A stretch of DNA of 64,000 bases. It comes from Oscillospiraceae bacterium. GTDB lineage: Bacteria; Bacillota; Clostridia; Saccharofermentanales; Saccharofermentanaceae. The DNA is taken from NCBI GenBank assembly GCA_902782235.1, contig CACZML010000002.1:1-64000 (forward strand). Reading direction: 5' to 3'. Below are positions 36,103-43,574 of this stretch, in pieces (positions within the stretch are counted from its first letter, which is position 1; each line of letters begins with the position of its first letter). The notes below the pieces were generated by a model, which searched no databases, had not been told where the DNA came from, and saw nothing but the letters and a program-made list of their open reading frames with translations. The position numbers and the translations under genes are program-made.

Positions 36103-36222
36103 TCAACATCGACAGGATCTAATGTTAATCAATTTCAGGTATAAAAAAACAGCACCAGCCTCAATATCATAGGCCGGGCCGTGAGATGCTGAATTATATG
36201 CATCAATATATTGTTCCATCAT
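36103..36222 (-). CDS. Small open reading frame in the cysS leader (39 aa), possible leader peptide
   Basis: Tandem ATG codons follow TTTTAAGGAG with ideal spacing, better than most real genes here. The peptide begins MMEQYIDAYNSASHGP, has no membrane segment and ends RSCRC, so two of its last three codons are TGT (Cys). Codons 12-27 overlap the terminator-like hairpin. Translation could influence expression of the following cysS. No homologue is known to me. The Cys codons lie after the hairpin, which does not fit classical attenuation. Confidence 0.45.
   Translation of the reverse strand: MMEQYIDAYNSASHGPAYDIEAGAVFLYLKLINIRSCRC
36143..36191 (-). terminator. Terminator-like hairpin in the cysS leader
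   Basis: Minus-strand arms CAGCA/TGCTG with inner GGCC/GGCT pairing, followed by seven T residues. It lies between promoter and cysS, so it must be regulated or partial. Confidence 0.55.
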
Positions 36223-36403
36223 ATTCTCCTTAAAACCCCCGAAACACAGCGGACTCTGATTGACACCCGGAAATCCAGGGCGGTGCTCAGGTATCAGATC
36301 TCAATAGTCCAACTTACAAGGCTTTACATCAAAAAGACAGGCCCAAGCTCCTTATTACGTCATGTAGGTCCAATTTAGAGGCCACCATGCTCGAGTTATC
36401 TAT

Positions 36404-36432
36404 ATTTTAATATAAAAAGCGGGATATGCCAA
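36404..36432 (-). promoter_or_regulatory. Promoter of the cysS operon
   Basis: Minus strand: -35 TTGGCA (36432-36427), 17-base spacer, -10 TAAAAT (36409-36404). The -35 lies inside the purB terminator hairpin. Confidence 0.65.
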
Positions 36433-36464
36433 ACTGCGATTACGCCAGTCGGAATATCCCGCTT
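36414..36464 (-). terminator. Terminator of the aminotransferase-purB operon
   Basis: Minus-strand stem AAGCGGGATAT/ATATCCCGCTT with a ~29-base loop, followed by TTTATATT. Confidence 0.88.
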
Positions 36465-36495
36465 AAGTTTCTTTTTTGTTCCGCTTACCAGTTGC

Positions 36496-37938
36496 TTATA
36501 CTTTCAGCTCGACTTCACTTACTTCAAGGTCATCCCTGTGCGCTGCAATCAAAGGTCTGACACACTCGTTGAGGAATGCGTCAACCTGCTCGGGACATCG
36601 GCCGATATAAAGCTTGGGATCTCTTAACTTGATGAGTTCATCCATTGTCATGCCGAACTTGGGATCAGCTGCGATCCTCTCGAGAAGATCATTGGGCTTA
36701 CCTTCATTCTTAACAACAGAACCTGCCTGCATAGAGAGCTGGCGGATCTCCTCGTGAAGTTCCTGACGGTTTCCGCCCTTCTTTGTTGCTTCCATCATGA
36801 TATTCTCTGTCATCATGAAAGGAAGTTCATCAAGGATGTGCTTTTCGATCATCTTGGGATATACAACAAGACCGGAAACAACGTTTGTGTAAATGCCGAG
36901 GATTGCATCAACTGCAAGGAATGCCTCAGGAACTGAGATTCTCTTATTTGCAGAGTCATCCAAAGTTCTCTCAAACCACTGCTCTGAAGATGTCATTGCA
37001 GGATTTAAGACATCAGCAATTACATATCTGGAAAGAGATGCGATTCTCTCGGATCTCATCGGATTTCTCTTATAAGCCATAGCGGAAGATCCGATCTGGT
37101 TCTTCTCAAAAGGCTCCTCGATCTCCTTTAAATGCTGGAGAAGTCTGATATCGTTAGAGAACTTGTGAGCGCTCTGTGCGATAGCAGCAAGAGCGGAAAG
37201 AACCGTGTAATCGATCTTTCTGGAATATGTCTGGCCTGATACATAGTAGGACTGCTCAAAGCCCATTTTCTCGCATATCTTCTTGTCGAGCGCAACGCAC
37301 TTCTCGTGGTCGCCGTCGAAAAGATCATAGAAAGAAGCCTGTGTACCTGTTGTACCCTTGCATCCGAGGAGCTTCAAAGAAGCAATTGCATTCTCTACTG
37401 TCTCAAGATCGAAAACGAGGTCCTGGAGCCAGAGTGTAGCCCTCTTACCTACTGTTACGAGCTGTGCGGGCTGGAAATGTGTGAATCCCAGAGTAGGCAT
37501 AGCCTTATATTCGTCAGCAAAATCAGCGAGCTTTGCGATAACGACTACAAGTCTCTTCTTAATGAGCTCTAAAGCTTCTCTCATTATGATGATGTCTGTG
37601 TTGTCACCGACATAGCATGATGTAGCACCGAGGTGGATGATAGCATCAGCACCTGAACCCTTGACCTGCTTGCCGTAAGAATGGACATGAGCCATTACGT
37701 CGTGACGGCGGATCTTCTCCTCTGCAGCGGCATCCTCATAATCAATATCATCCTTGTGAGCCTTGAGATCAGCGATCTGCTCATCAGTGATGTTAAGACC
37801 TAATTCCTTCTCAGCTTCTGCCAATGCGATCCAGAGAAGTCTCCATGTGCGGAACTTCTTGTCAGGAGAAAAGATGTACTGCATCTCCTTGCTGGCATAG
37901 CGGGAGTTTAAGGGGCTCTCGTAAGTGTCTTTAGTCAT
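36496..37938 (-). CDS. purB: Adenylosuccinate lyase
   Basis: The 480-residue fumarase/aspartase-superfamily enzyme has YESPLNSRYAS at the N-terminus, HDVMAHVHSYG near residue 80, TSCYVGDNTD near 107, and the flexible-loop signature GSSAMAYKRNPMRSERI near 287. It works twice in purine synthesis, releasing fumarate from SAICAR and from adenylosuccinate. The length and sequence match the long eukaryote-like PurB subfamily also found in Clostridia. It is cotranscribed with the aminotransferase upstream (2-base gap). Confidence 0.95.
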   Translation of the reverse strand: MTKDTYESPLNSRYASKEMQYIFSPDKKFRTWRLLWIALAEAEKELGLNITDEQIADLKAHKDDIDYEDAAAEEKIRRHDVMAHVHSYGKQVKGSGADAIIHLGATSCYVGDNTDIIIMREALELIKKRLVVVIAKLADFADEYKAMPTLGFTHFQPAQLVTVGKRATLWLQDLVFDLETVENAIASLKLLGCKGTTGTQASFYDLFDGDHEKCVALDKKICEKMGFEQSYYVSGQTYSRKIDYTVLSALAAIAQSAHKFSNDIRLLQHLKEIEEPFEKNQIGSSAMAYKRNPMRSERIASLSRYVIADVLNPAMTSSEQWFERTLDDSANKRISVPEAFLAVDAILGIYTNVVSGLVVYPKMIEKHILDELPFMMTENIMMEATKKGGNRQELHEEIRQLSMQAGSVVKNEGKPNDLLERIAADPKFGMTMDELIKLRDPKLYIGRCPEQVDAFLNECVRPLIAAHRDDLEVSEVELKV

Positions 37939-37940
37939 TA

Positions 37941-39227
37941 TTAAAGATCCTCCAACAATTTATCCACTGCTGTGATTTTAGCACAGATTGAGAGGATTCT
38001 GACGGCCTTCTCGATATCTTCTATAACAGGGAAAGAAGGAGCAAGTCTGATATTGGAATCAGAAGGATCCTTGCCGTAAGGATAGCTTGCGCCTGCAGGT
38101 GTAAGAGCTACGCCTGCCTCCTTGCACATTGAGACGATCTTAGTAGCAGTTCCGGGCATAGCATAGAAGCTTACGAAATATCCGCCCTTAGGGTCTGTCC
38201 AGTGCCAGAGATTATCAAAACCGAGCTCTTCGTTAAGAACATTCTTGCATGCTTCGAACTTCGGACGCAGGATTGCTGCATGCTTCATCATGTGAGCATA
38301 TACAGCCTCAGCGTCAGGAAGATATCTTGCGTGAGCTAACTGGTTGACCTTGTTGGTGCAGATAGCCTGGGCATTCAGATACTTCTTAGCCCATGTCATG
38401 TTGTCCTTATTTGCAGCGAAGCAGGAAATACCGCCGCCTGCGAATGTAATCTTGGATGAGGAAGCGAACTCATATACTCTGTTTGCGTGGCCAAAACTTG
38501 CGCAAAGAGAAAGCATGTCAGGAAGCTTGCCCCATGTGTTTCTGTCCTCATAGAGGTGATGGCAGACATAAGCGTTATCCCAGAAGATCCTGAAATCAGG
38601 AGCTGCGGTCTCCATTTTCGCGAGTCTCTCGCAAACCTCAGCAGAATAAACAACGCCGTCAGGATTGCTGTAGCAAGGAACGCACCAGATACCCTTAACG
38701 TTCTCATCCTTAACGAGTTCTTCAACAACGTCCATATCAGGGCCATTCTCTGTCATGGGAACTGCGATAAGCTCAAAGCCCATTGTCTCAGTAACTCTGA
38801 AGTGTCTGTCATAACCGGGAGCCGGGCAAAGCCACTTTCTTCCCTCTACATGTGACCAGGGCTTAGGTGAATCAACTTCACCGAAGACCATTGAACGCAT
38901 GATCGCATCGTACATCTGGTTCAAAGATGAGGAATTACCCATGAAGATATTGTCCTTGTCTGTTCCAAGGATCTCTGCAAAGACAGCTCTGATCTCTTCG
39001 ATACCGGGAGCGATACCGTAGTTTCTTGTATCTTCGTTCTTAGCGGTCTTGAACCCGTCCTTAAGTGTGTCGTATATATCGTTGGAAAGATCCAGCTGGA
39101 TCGGGGAAGGCTTTCCGCGGGTCATGTCGAGCGTAAGATTAAGTGCCTTGCACTTCTCATAACGTTCGTTCAGCGCAGCTCTCTCTTTGAGGAGCTCTTC
39201 TTTTGTCATCTCACGGTAACCCTTCAT
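37941..39227 (-). CDS. PLP-dependent aminotransferase, subgroup Ic (Asp_aminotransf family)
   Basis: The 428-residue fold-type I enzyme has LNLTLDMTRGKPSPIQLDLS near residue 30 and the PLP lysine in FASSSKITFAGGG near 253. SNPDGVVYSAEVCERLA near 183 places the conserved Asn-Pro pair. The pattern matches the PF12897-type aspartate/alanine aminotransferases common in Clostridia. The amino acid used is not certain. Start ATG 39227 follows AGGAAGG. It shares an operon with purB, where an aspartate-linked role would fit, but this is inference. Confidence 0.85.
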   Translation of the reverse strand: MKGYREMTKEELLKERAALNERYEKCKALNLTLDMTRGKPSPIQLDLSNDIYDTLKDGFKTAKNEDTRNYGIAPGIEEIRAVFAEILGTDKDNIFMGNSSSLNQMYDAIMRSMVFGEVDSPKPWSHVEGRKWLCPAPGYDRHFRVTETMGFELIAVPMTENGPDMDVVEELVKDENVKGIWCVPCYSNPDGVVYSAEVCERLAKMETAAPDFRIFWDNAYVCHHLYEDRNTWGKLPDMLSLCASFGHANRVYEFASSSKITFAGGGISCFAANKDNMTWAKKYLNAQAICTNKVNQLAHARYLPDAEAVYAHMMKHAAILRPKFEACKNVLNEELGFDNLWHWTDPKGGYFVSFYAMPGTATKIVSMCKEAGVALTPAGASYPYGKDPSDSNIRLAPSFPVIEDIEKAVRILSICAKITAVDKLLEDL

Positions 39228-39309
39228 GATAAGCCAACCTTCCTAAAATGAAATTTTGAAATTTGAATCTTGCATTTTTGACAGGATTTTCCCCTCAAAA
39301 ACCTCAACA

Positions 39310-39337
39310 ATTATAGTCTATTAACTTAGTAAAGCAA
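39310..39337 (-). promoter_or_regulatory. Promoter upstream of the aminotransferase-purB operon
   Basis: Minus strand: -35 TTGCTT (39337-39332), 16-base spacer, -10 TATAAT (39315-39310). It leaves an ~75-base leader. Confidence 0.55.
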
Positions 39338-39410
39338 TAAATAAAACTTGCCAAAATGGCATTTCTTCTTCTCAAAAATGCATTTTCCGACAAATTCGGC
39401 ACTTTGCACA

Positions 39411-39785
39411 TCAAAAGGGCACAAAATCGATTCTGAGTATATTACCTTGCTTATCGTGAGTTACCATCACGACCTCGAAAATCAGGTTCCTGTCGTAGAG
39501 ATCATTCTCCAGCACATAATACTCTGCTGTCTTCATGACTTTCCGTCTTTTAGAGGCTGTGACAGACTCCGCCGAATCAGGATATGTACCCCTGTTCTGC
39601 CTGGTCCTGACCTCAAGAATATGGATGTCACCGTCCTTCTCTGCGATTATGTCTATCTCACCTACATTATGGACAGAATAGTTTCTTGTTATGATGGTGA
39701 ATCCCTTGTCATGAAGGAGTTTTGCTGACGCTTCTTCGCCTTTATCACCAATAAGGCGTTTAAATGTTAGATTTCGTTCTTTCAT
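39411..39785 (-). CDS. yraN: YraN family protein (UPF0102, endonuclease-like fold)
   Basis: The 124-residue protein has GDKGEEASAKLLHDKGF near residue 13, YSVHNVGEIDIIAEKDG near 37 and ILEVRTRQN near 57. The E-x-D and E-V-R residues match the PD-(D/E)XK-like core of the UPF0102 family, except that the usual VEVK lysine is replaced by Arg here. The cellular role is unknown; it is often next to rnhB or DNA-processing genes. It stands alone, divergent from the GGDEF-EAL gene. Confidence 0.9.
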   Translation of the reverse strand: MKERNLTFKRLIGDKGEEASAKLLHDKGFTIITRNYSVHNVGEIDIIAEKDGDIHILEVRTRQNRGTYPDSAESVTASKRRKVMKTAEYYVLENDLYDRNLIFEVVMVTHDKQGNILRIDFVPF

Positions 39786-39885
39786 ATTTATCCTATTTGT
39801 CTTGTTTTTTTGATAATTATCGTATATGTTGTTATTCGTACTTTAGTGCCTTAAAATTTAGTTATTAAAATATAAAGGGAAGATT

Positions 39886-41592
39886 ATGATCGCTGGTACA
39901 CCAGACATAAAGATTTTCTTTGAGACTCTCGATGAGTGCGTCGAGTGTAAGTTCAACGATAAATTTTCCCGATATGCAGACTATCTTTCGATCGCCAAGA
40001 TCGAAGACACTCAGATAATCAGCGGCAAGCCCGTCTCCAAGAACGTGGATTATCTTGCAGATAATGTTGGTCAGGAATTCTTTGAAGTCACATTGGGCAA
40101 CGGTGATTCCGTTACTACAACCGTCAGGTTTACATATAAGCAGTTCCCTCCCCAGTTCACAGTCGAACAGGAGGAGTTCATGCGGATCTTCAGAGACAGC
40201 GTTGCAAACAAGATCGCCGTATCGCGTCTGAGCAACCAGTATTCATTCCTCTTCAATCACGATATTGAGTTCGGAATGTATAACCAGAACTACCTGATGA
40301 CCAGATTGGATGAGATGTTCGCCAAAGGAACAGCCATCAAGTATTCCGTTGCCTTCATCAACATCAAGCACGTAAACCAGTTAAACAGATACTTCGGTTC
40401 TGACATCGCCGGTTCTGCGATCAAGCTTTTCGGAGCAAAGCTGAATACTTTCCCTGAAGAAGACAAGGGCGAATTCGCTGCTCATTTGGGCGGCGACAAC
40501 TTCGTAATCGTTATTATCACTTCCCGCCTCCCCGAGCTCGAAGAATTCATTAAATCCGTACCTGTCTCACTTACTTACGGAGGCGACAGGTTCGAACACA
40601 TCTTTAACTGCAGGGCCGGCATCACCACGATCCGTTCCAGCCACCGTTTTGGAAACCATGTTATGGGCGAATGCTCACAGGCATTCAGTTATTCAAAAAA
40701 GAACAATATCGATATCGTCTACTACACCGAAGAGATCAACGAGAAGCATCACAACAATACAGAGACTCTCAACAGGGCTTTAAACGAGCACAAGTTCCTT
40801 ATCTACTATCAGCCGGTAATTAACCTTGAAGATAAGCCTACGCTGCACGCTGCCGAAGCTCTTGCAAGGTGGCCTCTGGACGGCAAGATCATTTCACCCC
40901 AGGAGTTCATCACTCTTGCTACCGATTCAGGTATCGTAACCAAGATCGACTTCTATGTCCTTGAGAACGTCTGCAAGAACATCAAGTCATGGCAGGAACA
41001 GGGCCTTTCCATTGTTCCTATCTCGATCAATTTCTCAGGCCGTCACCTCTTCAATGCTTCCATTGCCACAGACATTCTCGAAGTAATCGACAGATACGGT
41101 GTTGACCACAAGCTCATCGGAATCGAATTCCAGGAGCCTGACTTCACACAGAGAATGCCGGTCCTCAAGGATGTCAGCCATACACTGAGCGAAGCCGGAG
41201 TTCTCGTTACTCTCGATAAGTTCAGCACCGGCCAGTCCACGCTTACCCTTCTCCACGATATGGATGCAAGCTACGTTAAGATCGGTGCAGACAGATTTGA
41301 CCCTGACGACCCGAAGGGCCGTATCATCACGAATGACATGATCAACCTTGCAAACATCTTAGGTTACAAGGTCATCTGCGAAGGCGTTGAGTCACAGAAA
41401 CAGGTCGACGACCTCAAGATGTGCGGCTGCAACCTTTTCCAGTCTTTCTTCTTCGACAAGCCGATGTCCGAGAGATTCTTCGTTAACAGACTCCAGAACC
41501 CGTCCTACGATTACGAGACGGTTGGAACCATACCTGTAAGCACAGATGTGGATAACGCTATCTCCGCCATCAGCTCGGAAGAATCTGTATAA
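39886..41592 (+). CDS. Degenerate GGDEF-EAL domain protein
   Basis: The 568-residue cytosolic protein has an N-terminal region of ~130 residues with no recognised domain. A diguanylate-cyclase-like domain follows (~130-290), with GGDNF near residue 201 in place of GGDEF. The EAL domain (~300-550) keeps AEALARW near 323, but the metal-binding DDFG reads DKFS near 443 and the usual KxD reads KIG near 465. Both catalytic centres are therefore probably impaired, and it may bind c-di-GMP or act as a protein partner. The ATG follows AAAGGGAAG. Single gene. Confidence 0.9.
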   Translation: MIAGTPDIKIFFETLDECVECKFNDKFSRYADYLSIAKIEDTQIISGKPVSKNVDYLADNVGQEFFEVTLGNGDSVTTTVRFTYKQFPPQFTVEQEEFMRIFRDSVANKIAVSRLSNQYSFLFNHDIEFGMYNQNYLMTRLDEMFAKGTAIKYSVAFINIKHVNQLNRYFGSDIAGSAIKLFGAKLNTFPEEDKGEFAAHLGGDNFVIVIITSRLPELEEFIKSVPVSLTYGGDRFEHIFNCRAGITTIRSSHRFGNHVMGECSQAFSYSKKNNIDIVYYTEEINEKHHNNTETLNRALNEHKFLIYYQPVINLEDKPTLHAAEALARWPLDGKIISPQEFITLATDSGIVTKIDFYVLENVCKNIKSWQEQGLSIVPISINFSGRHLFNASIATDILEVIDRYGVDHKLIGIEFQEPDFTQRMPVLKDVSHTLSEAGVLVTLDKFSTGQSTLTLLHDMDASYVKIGADRFDPDDPKGRIITNDMINLANILGYKVICEGVESQKQVDDLKMCGCNLFQSFFFDKPMSERFFVNRLQNPSYDYETVGTIPVSTDVDNAISAISSEESV

Positions 41593-41696
41593 GCACTCCG
41601 CAAGTTCGCTCCAGTCCACTTATAGATCCAAGTGCTACTTCGTCTTTATTATTTGTGCTATATTATTGCTAATTTTCATTTATAAGAGGTATTACT

Positions 41697-42887
41697 ATGA
41701 TTTCCAAGAAAATGGCTGAAGCTCTTAAGGGCGGCTCAGAGATCCGTAAGATGTTCGAAGAAGGCGGCAGACTTAAGGCTATCTATGGCGCTGAGAATGT
41801 ATACGACTTCTCTATCGGCAATCCCGACTTAGAGCCTCCGAAGGAAGTTTTCGATGCGTTAAAGGACCTTGCAAACAATCCCACACCCGGAATGCACGGC
41901 TATATGCCTAATGCCGGATATCCGTCCACACGCCAGATCGTAGCTGAAAAGCGCGGCAAGGAAGCCGGAATGGAGATCGGTCCTGATGCAATCTGCATGA
42001 CTGTCGGCGCTGCATCCGCAATGAACGACGTTCTTCACGCGCTCCTCGACGCTGATGACGAAGTAATCCTTCTTGCACCCTACTTCATGGAGTACAACGG
42101 CTATGTTGCAAACCACAACGGCAAGGTTGTCATCGTTCAGACTGACGATAAGTTCATGCCCGTCATCGCTGATATCGAAAAGGCTATCACGTCAAAGACC
42201 AAGGCCATCATCGTTAACTCTCCTAACAACCCGTCCGGCGTCGTATATCCGGCCGGGCTCCTTACAGAGCTTAACGATATGCTCAAGAAGCAGGACCACA
42301 CTATCTATGTTATCTCTGATGAGCCTTATATCGACCTGGCATACGACGGAGCAGAGGTTCCCTGTGCTCTCAAGTATATTGACAACCTCATCATCTGCTT
42401 CTCATGGAGCAAGTCGCTGTCACTCCCCGGCGAGAGAATCGGTTATACTCTTGTTTCACCTAAGTGCGCTGATTTCGCTGAGCTTACAGGCGCTATCGTT
42501 CTTTCCAACAGAACACTTGGAAGCGTTAATGCTCCCGCTATCTGGCAGAAGGTTATCGAGAAGGCTATTTACGCTAAGGTAGATGTTGCCAACTACGAGA
42601 ACAGAAGAAACCTTCTTTACTCCAACATCGTTGACGCAGGCTTTGATGCAGTTAAACCTAACGGTGCTCTCTACATCTTCATGAATACACCTAAGGGATT
42701 AACAGATGAAGAGTTCGCAAAGATCTGTGCCAAGCAGAATCTCCTTCTCGTTAAGGGCTCCAGCTTCGCACGTCCCGGTTACTGCCGTCTTGCTTTCTGC
42801 GTTTCCGAAGTATCCATCAGGAATTCCAGAAAGGCATTCTTCGCAGTAGCTGAGGAGCTTGGCATAAGCCACAGAGCCGAGCTCTGA
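41697..42887 (+). CDS. Pyridoxal-phosphate aminotransferase class I/II (aspartate aminotransferase-like)
   Basis: The 396-residue protein has VYDFSIGNPDLEPP near residue 37, VNSPNNPSGVVYP near 172 and the PLP lysine in FSWSKSLSLPGERIGY near 237, followed by RPGYCRLAFC near 361 with the substrate-binding Arg. This is a typical AspB/PatA-like enzyme; the substrate cannot be fixed. The ATG follows AAGAGG. It is convergent with the sortase gene with only three bases between, so no separate terminator fits there. Confidence 0.88.
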   Translation: MISKKMAEALKGGSEIRKMFEEGGRLKAIYGAENVYDFSIGNPDLEPPKEVFDALKDLANNPTPGMHGYMPNAGYPSTRQIVAEKRGKEAGMEIGPDAICMTVGAASAMNDVLHALLDADDEVILLAPYFMEYNGYVANHNGKVVIVQTDDKFMPVIADIEKAITSKTKAIIVNSPNNPSGVVYPAGLLTELNDMLKKQDHTIYVISDEPYIDLAYDGAEVPCALKYIDNLIICFSWSKSLSLPGERIGYTLVSPKCADFAELTGAIVLSNRTLGSVNAPAIWQKVIEKAIYAKVDVANYENRRNLLYSNIVDAGFDAVKPNGALYIFMNTPKGLTDEEFAKICAKQNLLLVKGSSFARPGYCRLAFCVSEVSIRNSRKAFFAVAEELGISHRAEL

Positions 42888-42890
42888 TCC

Positions 42891-43574
42891 TTAGGAAGGA
42901 ATTAGGGTAACGATAAAGCGCCAGCTGTTGCCTTTTTCCCTGGCACAGGTAACGAGAGTGATCATTACAGGATAGTCGCTTGAAGTACCTACATAGTTTT
43001 GAAGTTCATAGGGTGAACAGTAGTAAGTACCGTTCACCCTATAATTATGCGTAAAGCCGTCGGGCGTGGTTATCGTGACGTCATCATCTTTCTTTATCTT
43101 CGTAAGCTTATCGAAGATCGTATGTGTAATCGTATTTCTGTGTCCTACGATCACCGCATTACCGGGGGATTCCAGGCGCGCAGTGTTCTTCATCAGTATC
43201 ACACCGTACCGCATGGCAAGCTTGGTATTCTCTTCCCAGACAGGCTCTTCAATGCCAAGTGACGGTATCTCTATTATTCCTGCCAGATGCAGGGATTCAC
43301 AGGCCTTATCATTGCCTGATATATAGCCTGTGATCCCTAACCAGCTGTCCAGCACATCTGTCTCTGGTTCTCCTTCTTCACCTTCTATGGAAAGATAATC
43401 CCCTGCCGGCACTTCGAAAACCAGATCTCCTGTATCCGTCATATCCAATATCTCTTCTTTTACAGATTCTCTTACAAATGACTTCGCATATTCTTTAAAT
43501 CCGGCCAGAAGACCGGTTACAGATAAAGCTGTCAGAATTGATGCCAAAATGCCTTTGCGTATCTTACTTACCAT
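42891..43574 (-). CDS. Sortase
   Basis: The 227-residue transpeptidase has an N-terminal membrane anchor (residues ~8-25). The catalytic His is in VIVGHRNTITH near 144, Cys in LVTCAREKGNSWRF near 209 with the Arg seven residues later, and a typical beta-barrel core begins at LAGIIEIPSLGIEEPV. Short length and LVTC pattern resemble class C/D sortases. Its start overlaps the 3' end of the large wall-protein gene by 7 bases, so that protein, with its LPISG motif, is the likely substrate. Confidence 0.93.
   Translation of the reverse strand: MVSKIRKGILASILTALSVTGLLAGFKEYAKSFVRESVKEEILDMTDTGDLVFEVPAGDYLSIEGEEGEPETDVLDSWLGITGYISGNDKACESLHLAGIIEIPSLGIEEPVWEENTKLAMRYGVILMKNTARLESPGNAVIVGHRNTITHTIFDKLTKIKKDDDVTITTPDGFTHNYRVNGTYYCSPYELQNYVGTSSDYPVMITLVTCAREKGNSWRFIVTLIPS

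Larger units (their letters stand above)
36053..36403 (-). promoter_or_regulatory. Long untranslated leader of cysS, class not recognised
   Basis: Between the promoter and cysS are ~345 bases with several inverted repeats (for example TGATACC/GGTGTCA and CACC/GGGTG around 36255-36300), a terminator-like hairpin at 36143-36191 and a 39-codon open frame. I searched by eye for the T-box core (AGGGTGGNACCGCG), S-box, TPP, FMN, purine, glycine and 6S-like features and found none convincing. It may be a divergent T-box, another regulatory RNA or a small independent RNA. Confidence 0.45.

Noticed and set aside
36223-36403. Cysteine T-box riboswitch or 6S RNA upstream of cysS
   Set aside because: The position fits a T-box, but the AGGGTGGNACCGCG core and specifier stem could not be found, and the 6S central-bulge layout could not be drawn; left as an unclassified leader.
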